Of a DNA stretch of 64,000 nt, positions 29,798-36,347 are shown piece after piece (the stretch's first letter is position 1; the number at the start of each line of letters is the position of its first letter). The position numbers and the translations under genes are program-made. This stretch comes from Chryseobacterium sp. MYb264 (lineage in GTDB: Bacteria; Bacteroidota; Bacteroidia; Flavobacteriales; Weeksellaceae): the NCBI RefSeq assembly GCF_035974275.1, contig NZ_CP142422.1:1860001-1924000 (forward strand), in the 5' to 3' direction. The notes under the pieces were generated by a model. It saw nothing but the letters and a program-made list of their open reading frames with translations, made no database searches and was not told the origin of the DNA.

Positions 29798-30418
29798 TTA
29801 TTTAAATACAATCGAATTCGCCAGTTCTATTTCTTCCTGGTTGATGGAATGTCCGAAATTAGCATAGACTTTTTCCGTAACATCCGCGTTCATTTCTTTT
29901 AAAATATTCGCTGTAGCGTACACTCTTTCCACGGGAACGTGGAAATCGGGGTTACTCGTTCCAAGGAAAACCGGGGTTTGATTAAAATCTCCTTTATAAT
30001 TTTCACGATTGATCTTATCTCCGATTACACCGCCAATTATCGCTGCTGCTCCACCGAACTTCTGAGCGTTTCTTGCTAAAAATTCTAAGGTTAAACACGC
30101 TCCTTGAGAGAATCCGAAAAAGTAAATATTTTCAGTTTTTATGCCTGCATCCAAAGCTGTCTGAACTGTTTTTTCAACCGTTTCAATCGCTGATGACAAC
30201 AAAGGTTCGTTTTGCTCGACCGGAGCCATGAACGAAAGCGGATACCAGGTTCCGTTCGTTGCCTGCGGTGCTAATAAAGCATAGTTTTCCACATTCAAAT
30301 GTTGTGATAAACTTAAAATATCCTGTGCACTTCCCCCTCTTCCGTGAATCATGATTAAAACTTTTTCAGCTTCTTTCAATGATTTCCCTCCTGTTTTTAT
30401 ATCTAAAATATGACTCAT
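29798..30418 (-). CDS. MhqD-like carboxylesterase/phospholipase
   Basis: 206-residue alpha/beta hydrolase of the dienelactone-hydrolase/phospholipase-carboxylesterase group. The oxyanion HGRGGSAQD region is at residues 25-33. The predicted triad is Ser in FFGFSQGACLTLE, Asp in GTSNPDFHVPVE and His in YANFGHSINQEE. It follows the ring-cleavage-type VOC gene by only 2 bp, the same pairing as MhqO with MhqD in Bacillus quinone resistance. A role in hydrolysing the ring-cleavage product is inferred from that parallel. Confidence 0.83.
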   Translation of the reverse strand: MSHILDIKTGGKSLKEAEKVLIMIHGRGGSAQDILSLSQHLNVENYALLAPQATNGTWYPLSFMAPVEQNEPLLSSAIETVEKTVQTALDAGIKTENIYFFGFSQGACLTLEFLARNAQKFGGAAAIIGGVIGDKINRENYKGDFNQTPVFLGTSNPDFHVPVERVYATANILKEMNADVTEKVYANFGHSINQEEIELANSIVFK

Positions 30419-30420
30419 TT

Positions 30421-31374
30421 TTATCTGTATTTTTCTGTAGGATAATTAATTTTTGGTAAAACTTCTACTAAGTGTTCTCTTTTCTCTTCAAATTGTGATG
30501 GCAGATTTAAGTGTTCTCCCAAAGAAGCCAATTCTTCATCCACATCGAATCCCGGACCTGAAGTTGCGATTTCAAATAAAACGCCACCCGGCTCCTTGAA
30601 ATATACGGAAGTGAAGTATTTTCTGTCTTTCACTTCGGTATGTTCCAATCCGAATTTGTTTAATTTTTCAATCATTTCAAGCTGAGTTTCAGCGTTGGGT
30701 GTTGCAAAAGCGACGTGATGAACCGTTCCTCTTCCTGCCAGACCTTTTAAAGCGGAAGGCGTGCAAAGTAAATCGACATATTTCCCCGGCGCATCTTCCG
30801 TCGCAAACCGGAATCGGTCTGAACTTTCAGCAATTAATTTGTGATCCATCTGAGTGGTCAACAAAGCCGCAGTTCTTTCATAAGCATCCAGCCAGATTTC
30901 AACATGATGAATTCCCTTGATAGCATAATCTTTAGGAATAAATCCGTTGTAATATCCTTTTCTGTCGTCTTTTTCATTGAAAACCAATTCCAGTCCCAAC
31001 CCATCAAAATCTTCCAGATAGATAAAAACTTCGCCTGAAAATCTCTGCTGCGGATGTTTAAAAGGAATATTAAACTGCTCTAAACGGCTCGTCCAATAAT
31101 CCAACGCCTCCATCGATACTGAAAAAGCGGTCGTATTCAACATGCCTTTTCCATGCCTTCCGTTCACCAGTCCTTTTCCATACGGGAAAGTCGTCATAAT
31201 GGTTCCCGGCGTTCCGAATTCGTCTCCGAAATAGAAATGATAAACATCTGAATAATCAAAATTGACGGTTTTCTTTACCAACCGAAGTCCTAAAACTCCG
31301 GTGTAAAAATCTATATTTTCCTGTGCGTCGCCTGTGATAGCGGTAACGTGGTGAAGACCTGTTATTAATGACAT
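30421..31374 (-). CDS. Ring-cleaving-dioxygenase-like VOC protein (MhqO-like), inner copy
   Basis: 317 residues with two glyoxalase/VOC modules: GLHHVTAITGDAQENIDFYT opens the first, IKGIHHVEIWLDAYERTAAL opens the second. The metal-binding residues expected of the family are the module-opening His and the Glu in the closing FKEPGGVLFEIATSGPGF. These Fe2+-dependent proteins, like MhqO/MhqE of Bacillus, detoxify hydroquinones and catechols by ring opening. It is a paralogue of the outer VOC protein at 31859-32791. The esterase starts 2 bp after it. The substrate is inferred. Confidence 0.87.
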   Translation of the reverse strand: MSLITGLHHVTAITGDAQENIDFYTGVLGLRLVKKTVNFDYSDVYHFYFGDEFGTPGTIMTTFPYGKGLVNGRHGKGMLNTTAFSVSMEALDYWTSRLEQFNIPFKHPQQRFSGEVFIYLEDFDGLGLELVFNEKDDRKGYYNGFIPKDYAIKGIHHVEIWLDAYERTAALLTTQMDHKLIAESSDRFRFATEDAPGKYVDLLCTPSALKGLAGRGTVHHVAFATPNAETQLEMIEKLNKFGLEHTEVKDRKYFTSVYFKEPGGVLFEIATSGPGFDVDEELASLGEHLNLPSQFEEKREHLVEVLPKINYPTEKYR

Positions 31375-31428
31375 TTTTTGTTGATGGTTTTTGGTTAATT
31401 GTTGATGGTTTTTAGTGTTTAGCTGATT

Positions 31429-31725
31429 TTATGCTTCTTCTTTGAACCAAACATCCTGATATTCCTCTGGATTACGTTTGAATTGGGCATGAACGTAAGG
31501 ACAAAGCGGTACAATTTTTAAATCGTTTTCTCTCGCGTAAGAAACCAGTTGGTTTAATAATATTTTTGCAAACCCTTTTCCGGCATATTCTTCGTCAACT
31601 TCGGTGTGATAAACCGTTAATTTATCTTTAATCACCGAAATATCCATTTTTCCTGCTTTTTTATCGTCCGAGAACAATTGAACTTCTCCCCTTACGTTTC
31701 CTAAAACTACTTTTGTTGTTTCCAT
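31429..31725 (-). CDS. Short GNAT acetyltransferase of the NATD1/YjdJ type
   Basis: 98-residue GNAT protein. The acetyl-CoA loop is EVDEEYAGKGFAKILLNQLV (residues ~42-61), and LKIVPLCPYVHAQFKRNPEE is the hallmark C-terminal segment of this short subgroup. The substrate of the group is not firmly known. It sits between two VOC genes in the stress cluster and just downstream of a heptamer array at 31731-31825. Confidence 0.82.
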   Translation of the reverse strand: METTKVVLGNVRGEVQLFSDDKKAGKMDISVIKDKLTVYHTEVDEEYAGKGFAKILLNQLVSYARENDLKIVPLCPYVHAQFKRNPEEYQDVWFKEEA

Positions 31726-31730
31726 AATAC

Positions 31731-31825
31731 TGCTTATTGCTTATTGCTTATTGCTTATTGCTTATTGCTTATTGCTTATTGCTTATTGCTTATTGCTTAT
31801 TGCTTATTGCTTATTGCTTATTGCT
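31731..31825. repeat. Heptamer tandem repeat (TGCTTAT) x13.5
   Basis: About 95 bp of uninterrupted TGCTTAT units begin 5 bp upstream of the GNAT start codon. The array fills most of the space between the outer VOC gene and the rest of the cluster. Slippage would change the 5' spacer of the GNAT gene. Confidence 0.95.
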
Positions 31826-31858
31826 AAATTACTTTCTTTATTAATGATGATGAATGAT

Positions 31859-32791
31859 CTATGATAACTTCGGTAAAGCTTCTTCAATTCTTGCACGTAA
31901 TCCTTCGTGTTGTTTTGGAAGTTTTAAGTTTGTCCCCAATTCATTCAAAGGCTCATCTACAGTGAATCCCGGATTATCGGTTGCGATTTCGAATAAAACA
32001 CCACCCGGTTCACGGAAATACAATGAGTAGAAATAATCTCTGTCGATTTTCGGAGTGATACTCAATCCTGCGGACATTACTTTTTCACGGAATTCCATTA
32101 AAACCTGATCATCTTTTACTCTGAAAGCAACGTGGTGATTGGTTCCTGCAGCATTTCTTCCTGTTATAATTTTATCATTTTCAATAATATCAACAAGATT
32201 AGCTGTTTCAATGGCGTCGGTTGCAAATCTATATCTTTCACCTTCCTGTTTTTGAAGATCATATCCGAAAATATCAGTTAAAACTTTAATCGTCGGATCC
32301 GCTTTTTTCAAAGTTAATGTGATATTATGGAAACCTTTCAAAGCATTTTCATCTTTAATATCATCGGTTGTCCACACTTTTCTGTCATCCGGTGTTGAAG
32401 ATTCAATGAACTGTAACTGTAAACCGTCTGGATCTTTGAATGAAATTAATTTTTCACCGAAAATTTCACCTTCCTCAACATGTACATTAAATTGCTGTAA
32501 TCTGTTTTTCCAGAATTCTAAGCTTCCTTTTGGAACTGAATATCCGATGTGAGTTGCCAAACCAGAACCGTTTGTTCCTTTTCCGATGCCTTCCCAAGGA
32601 AAGAAAGTAAGGATTGTTCCCGGAGTTCCTTCTTCGTTTCCGAAGTAAAAGTGATACGTTCCCGGATCATCGAAGTTTACCGTTTTTTTCACTAATCTTA
32701 CTCCTAAAACCTGAGTATAAAAATCTAAATTTCTTTTTGCATTGTCTGCAATCGCAGTGATGTGGTGCAGTCCTAATATTCTATTTTCCAT
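31859..32791 (-). CDS. Ring-cleaving-dioxygenase-like VOC protein (MhqO-like), outer copy
   Basis: 310-residue, two-module VOC protein paralogous to the one at 30421-31374. The segments GLHHITAIADNAKRNLDFYT, VRLVKKTVNFDDPGTYHFYF and FREPGGVLFEIATDNPGF match the MhqO/MhqE type, which open the ring of hydroquinone-like electrophiles using iron. It is the first gene of the minus-strand stress cluster. Its promoter has a perfect TACATTTG -7 box and a palindrome shared with the pirin promoter. The substrate is inferred from the family. Confidence 0.87.
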   Translation of the reverse strand: MENRILGLHHITAIADNAKRNLDFYTQVLGVRLVKKTVNFDDPGTYHFYFGNEEGTPGTILTFFPWEGIGKGTNGSGLATHIGYSVPKGSLEFWKNRLQQFNVHVEEGEIFGEKLISFKDPDGLQLQFIESSTPDDRKVWTTDDIKDENALKGFHNITLTLKKADPTIKVLTDIFGYDLQKQEGERYRFATDAIETANLVDIIENDKIITGRNAAGTNHHVAFRVKDDQVLMEFREKVMSAGLSITPKIDRDYFYSLYFREPGGVLFEIATDNPGFTVDEPLNELGTNLKLPKQHEGLRARIEEALPKLS

Positions 32792-32819
32792 TTTGTCTGT
32801 TTGTTTAATTTTGATATGA

Positions 32820-32868
32820 CAAATGTAGGACGATTGAGAACCCTGGACATTTAACTAGTTTAATAAAT
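32820..32868 (-). promoter_or_regulatory. Promoter of the VOC/stress cluster with shared palindrome
   Basis: Minus-strand -7 box TACATTTG (32820-32827) fits TAnnTTTG exactly; the start point would be ~25 bp before the ATG at 32791. A block at 32843-32868 with TTTAACTAGTTTAATAAAT is identical to 26302-26327, at the same distance from the -7 box. No -33 consensus is visible, which suggests dependence on an activator. Confidence 0.7.
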
Positions 32869-33132
32869 GATGGAAAATGATTTTTATTTGAAATTAACGT
32901 AATTTTGCATTTTGATAAGTAGATGCAAAGCTTACATTTCATAAAAAGACGATCGTAAAAGTCTTCTTTTATATTTAATTTGTAAACTATAATTTTAATT
33001 TAATTATTTGCTATATTCGCCATTAACAATAAAATAAGATAAGAAATTGCATTGTTAATCAGCGGTCTATTTTAAACCTAAAATACCGTTTAGCAAATAT
33101 TTATACACTTATCAAAACATTTTTTATTTAAA

Positions 33133-33153
33133 AGTCTACTTTTTTAGTGGACT
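33133..33153. promoter_or_regulatory. Inverted repeat upstream of the met leader
   Basis: AGTCTAC / GTGGACT arms around TTTTTTA, about 50 bp upstream of the leader ORF. This is a possible operator for a sulfur-type regulator (Rrf2/CymR-like), guessed only from location. The remaining 592-bp gap holds nothing else beyond the features listed. Confidence 0.3.
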
Positions 33154-33203
33154 AATAAGATTTATGCCTTATATTAGCAGACATAATTACAGAAGTCTAT
33201 ACA

Positions 33204-33299
33204 ATGAAGGCAGAATTGAAATATAATTCAGATAAAAGACATTACATCACGAATATGATGTGCTGTTTTATGCCTGTTTTGAAGTACAACTGTGGTTAA
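33204..33299 (+). CDS. Putative 31-codon Met/Cys-rich leader peptide of metNIQ
   Basis: ATG at 33204, TAA at 33297-33299. The peptide begins MKAELKYNSDKRHYITN and continues MMCCFMPVLKYNCG; three Met and two Cys lie within residues 18-23. It ends 25 bp before a terminator hairpin and 85 bp before metN. The bases around its stop (GTGGTTAA, 33292-33299) can pair with TTACCAC (33331-33337) inside the terminator's ascending side. This is the layout of a transcription-attenuation leader sensing methionine (or cysteine) charging. It could be a chance ORF; conservation has not been checked. Confidence 0.5.
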   Translation: MKAELKYNSDKRHYITNMMCCFMPVLKYNCG

Positions 33300-33323
33300 C
33301 CTTACTTTTATATGACATATTTT

Positions 33324-33360
33324 AAAGGCCTTACCACGTTGTAAAGCCTTTTTTAATTTT
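33324..33360 (+). terminator. Leader terminator (attenuator) upstream of metN
   Basis: Stem AAAGGC / GCCTTT with inner TTAC / GTAA pairs and a CACGTT loop, followed by TTTTTTAATTTT. It lies between the leader ORF and metN, so full-length transcription of metNIQ must pass it. Confidence 0.72.
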
Positions 33361-33383
33361 AAAATGAACGTATTTATAATAAA

Positions 33384-34412
33384 ATGATAGAGATAAAGAA
33401 TATTTCAAAGACCTTCCATCAGAAAAAACAGTCTTTTAAAGCGCTGGATGATGTGAGCCTGAACATTGAAAAGGGCGACATCGTTGGAATCATTGGATTT
33501 TCAGGGGCTGGAAAAAGTACGTTGATACGAACCGTTAATCTTCTTGAAAAACCCGATCATGGCGAAATTATCATCAATGGAAAAGATTTTACGAAATTAA
33601 ATTCTAAACAATTGGCCAATGAAAGAAAAAAAATCGGGATGATCTTCCAGCATTTTAACCTTCTTTCTTCAAGAACAGTATTTGAAAATATTGCACTTCC
33701 TTTAGAGCTTGATCATGTGAATAAAACGGAGATCAGCCGAAAGGTTAACGAACTTTTAAAAATTGTAGGCCTGGAAGAAAAAGCCAATGATTATCCGAAA
33801 AGTCTTTCCGGCGGGCAAAAACAGAGGGTTGCCATTGCGAGAGCTTTAGCCAACGATCCTTATCTCTTACTTTGTGATGAAGCCACCAGTGCGCTGGATC
33901 CCGCAACCACTCAATCTATTTTGCAGTTGTTGAGAGATATCAATCAAAGGTTGGGCATCACCATTTTATTGATTACCCACGAAATGGAAGTCATTAAAAC
34001 GGTTTGCAATCACGTTGCCGTAATCGACAAAGGAAAACTTTTAGCCAAAGGAACTTTAGGCGAGATCATCTCCAATAAAGAGAATCCTATCATTAAACAA
34101 TTTTTAAATGCCGGTGTAATGACTATACCACAAGAACTTAATAAAAAACTACAAAAAGAACCTCAAGCCGGATTATTTCCACTTGTTGAGGTTGAAATAA
34201 ATGATAAAGTATCTGTTGAAGCATTACTTTCTATCGTTTATGATCAATATAAAATCCCTTACCAGCTGTTGAAGGCTGATGTAGAATATCTCGGTGAATC
34301 CAATTTCGGAAAAATACTATTGCAATTAAAAGGTAAAGAAGAGGAAAACCAACAGGCAATTTATTATTTCAATCAAAACAACATTCAAAATACAGTAAGA
34401 GGATATGCTTAG
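33384..34412 (+). CDS. metN: Methionine ABC transporter ATP-binding protein
   Basis: 342-residue ABC ATPase that powers import of D/L-methionine. Walker A is GFSGAGKSTLIR (residues ~38-49), the ABC signature LSGGQKQRVAIARAL, Walker B LLLCDEATSALDP. A C-terminal NIL/ACT-like domain (residues ~262-342, AGLFPLVEVEINDKVSVEAL and on) is the regulatory domain of MetN that binds methionine and inhibits transport. The stop overlaps metI by 8 bp. Expression is probably controlled by the leader described upstream. Confidence 0.95.
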   Translation: MIEIKNISKTFHQKKQSFKALDDVSLNIEKGDIVGIIGFSGAGKSTLIRTVNLLEKPDHGEIIINGKDFTKLNSKQLANERKKIGMIFQHFNLLSSRTVFENIALPLELDHVNKTEISRKVNELLKIVGLEEKANDYPKSLSGGQKQRVAIARALANDPYLLLCDEATSALDPATTQSILQLLRDINQRLGITILLITHEMEVIKTVCNHVAVIDKGKLLAKGTLGEIISNKENPIIKQFLNAGVMTIPQELNKKLQKEPQAGLFPLVEVEINDKVSVEALLSIVYDQYKIPYQLLKADVEYLGESNFGKILLQLKGKEEENQQAIYYFNQNNIQNTVRGYA

Positions 34413-35061
34413 TGATACGGTAATTTCGCTTTTATCAAAGGGAATTTGGGAAACAGTTTTTATGACATTCGTGTCCGGATTTTTTGGATTTGTTTTAGGA
34501 CTTCCTGTGGGAATCCTATTGTTTTTAACCCGAAAAGATCAGTTGCTGGAAAATGCAATTTATAACAGAGTCTTATCTGTTTTGGTTAATATTTTCCGTT
34601 CCATTCCTTTTATTATTTTGATTGTCTGGATGATTCCTTTTACAAGAAGCATTGTAGGCACATCGATCGGGATGAATGCCGCATTGGTTCCTTTAAGTAT
34701 CGGTGCCGCGCCTTTTATCGCTAGATTGGTTGAAAACAGTCTTCTGGAAGTTCCTCAAGGTTTAATTGAGACTGCAAGAGCATTGGGAGCAACTCCACTT
34801 CAGATCATCAGAAAGGTTTTGTTGCCGGAAGCCCTTCCTTCACTGATTAATAATGCCACGATCACGTTGATCACTTTAGTCGGATATTCGGCGATGGGTG
34901 GTGCTGTCGGAGCTGGCGGACTGGGACAAATTGGTTATCAGTACGGATACATCGGGTATGACGCCGTGATTATGAATCTTGTGTTAGGATTGTTGGTTGC
35001 GATTGTATTTATTATACAGTTTGCAGGTGATAGATTGGCTAAGAGGTTTGATCACCGATAG
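34405..35061 (+). CDS. metI: Methionine ABC transporter permease
   Basis: 218-residue inner-membrane permease with about five helices; the EAA-like loop that docks the ATPase is GLIETARALGATPLQIIRKV (residues ~118-137). SAMGGAVGAGGLGQIGYQYG is the conserved MetI C-terminal signature. It overlaps metN by 8 bp and is followed by metQ after a 176-bp low-complexity spacer. Confidence 0.95.
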   Translation: MLSDTVISLLSKGIWETVFMTFVSGFFGFVLGLPVGILLFLTRKDQLLENAIYNRVLSVLVNIFRSIPFIILIVWMIPFTRSIVGTSIGMNAALVPLSIGAAPFIARLVENSLLEVPQGLIETARALGATPLQIIRKVLLPEALPSLINNATITLITLVGYSAMGGAVGAGGLGQIGYQYGYIGYDAVIMNLVLGLLVAIVFIIQFAGDRLAKRFDHR

Positions 35062-35237
35062 TTTTGGGTTTGAGCGTACTAGTGTTTGAGAGTATGAGAG
35101 TTTTAGAGTTTAGTTTGGGCGTGAGAACGTTTAAGCTATACCATACAATATATGTGAATGTGAAATAGTGTTGATAAAGGGCTTCTTTGCAATAGCTTAT
35201 CAGCCTTTTATCATTTTTAAAAAGAAAATAATTTATA

Positions 35238-36047
35238 ATGAAAAAAATAAAAATCTTAGGATTCTTTGCCGCTGGTTTATTGCTGTTTACCGCCTGTAAT
35301 TCGCCTAAAAAAGAAGATCCTAATTTCATCAAAGTGGGGGTTACTACGGGGCCTGAACAGGAAATTGCCGAAACTGCTAAAAAAGTAGCCAAAGAAAAGT
35401 ATAATCTTGACGTAGAGCTCGTTGCTTTCAATGATTATGTAGTTCCCAACGAAGCATTGAACAACGGAGATATTGACGCCAATGCCTTTCAGCACGTACC
35501 TTATCTGAACGAGCAGTCTCAGCAGAGAGGTTATAAACTAGCCGTAGTTGGGAAAACATTCCTGTACCCTATTGTTGCCTATTCTAAAAAAATAAAAAAT
35601 ATCAGTGAACTTAAAAACGGAAGCACGGTGGTTATTCCTAATGATCCGACTAACGGAGGTCGTTCGCTGCTTCTTTTACAGAAAAACGGTTTGTTAAAAT
35701 TAAAAGACGGCATCGGTCTATTACCCAAAGTAACTGATATTACAGAAAATCCGAAACAACTTAAAATCGTTGAAATCGAAGCTCCGCAATTGCCAAGAGT
35801 ATTGGATGATAAAGAGGTCGTTTTGGCGATCATTAATAATAATTTTGCCGCTCAGGCTGGATTAGATGCTGAAAAACAGGGAATTCTTACCGAAGACAAA
35901 GATTCACCTTATACCAATGTTGTGGTGGCAAGACATGACAATCAAAATTCCGATAAAGTGAAGAATTTTGTAAAAGCTTATGAATCTGATGAAGTAATGA
36001 AAAAAGCACAGGAAATCTTCAAAGGTGGGGCGGTTAAAGGCTGGTAG
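35238..36047 (+). CDS. metQ: Methionine-binding lipoprotein
   Basis: 269-residue NlpA-type solute-binding lipoprotein. The lipobox LLLFTACNS places the acylated Cys at about residue 20. FIKVGVTTGPEQEIAETAKK opens the mature domain. VVPNEALNNGDIDANAFQHV, then YLYPIVAYS-like and VVIPNDPTNGGRSLLLLQ segments are family hallmarks of MetQ. The 176-bp spacer before it has repeats of GTTTGAG phrases but no terminator, so it is likely still in the metNI transcript. Confidence 0.94.
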   Translation: MKKIKILGFFAAGLLLFTACNSPKKEDPNFIKVGVTTGPEQEIAETAKKVAKEKYNLDVELVAFNDYVVPNEALNNGDIDANAFQHVPYLNEQSQQRGYKLAVVGKTFLYPIVAYSKKIKNISELKNGSTVVIPNDPTNGGRSLLLLQKNGLLKLKDGIGLLPKVTDITENPKQLKIVEIEAPQLPRVLDDKEVVLAIINNNFAAQAGLDAEKQGILTEDKDSPYTNVVVARHDNQNSDKVKNFVKAYESDEVMKKAQEIFKGGAVKGW

Positions 36048-36072
36048 TCTTGACGTGAATGGCTAAGCTAAT

Positions 36073-36104
36073 AGTCAATTTTTAATAGTATGGAAAAATT
36101 GACT
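36073..36104 (+). terminator. Hairpin after metQ
   Basis: Perfect 11-bp stem AGTCAATTTTT / AAAAATTGACT around ten bases, 25 bp past the metQ stop. A T-rich region follows only after another short AATTGAC repeat, so termination is likely but not certain. Confidence 0.6.
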
Positions 36105-36347
36105 CATTGACAATTCACAATTGACCTTTTAATTATTCTATTATTATATATTCAGACATTGTTTCAGATTATTGAAATGATGTCTTTTTTGTTTTATGCC
36201 TTTATTTACAGGACTGATTTGAATAGATTTACACTTTTTCGCCAAACAACTGGTTAGAAATAACCATTTCTTGAAAAATTACATTTTCTCAATTTGAGAT
36301 AATAAATATTTTTGCTATTTTTGTTACCAATCAAAAAAAAGGCTTTT

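Noticed and set aside
33000..33380. SAM riboswitch before metNIQ
   Set aside because: I looked for the SAM-I core and did not find it; the Met/Cys-rich leader ORF and terminator explain the region better. A covariance search would decide.
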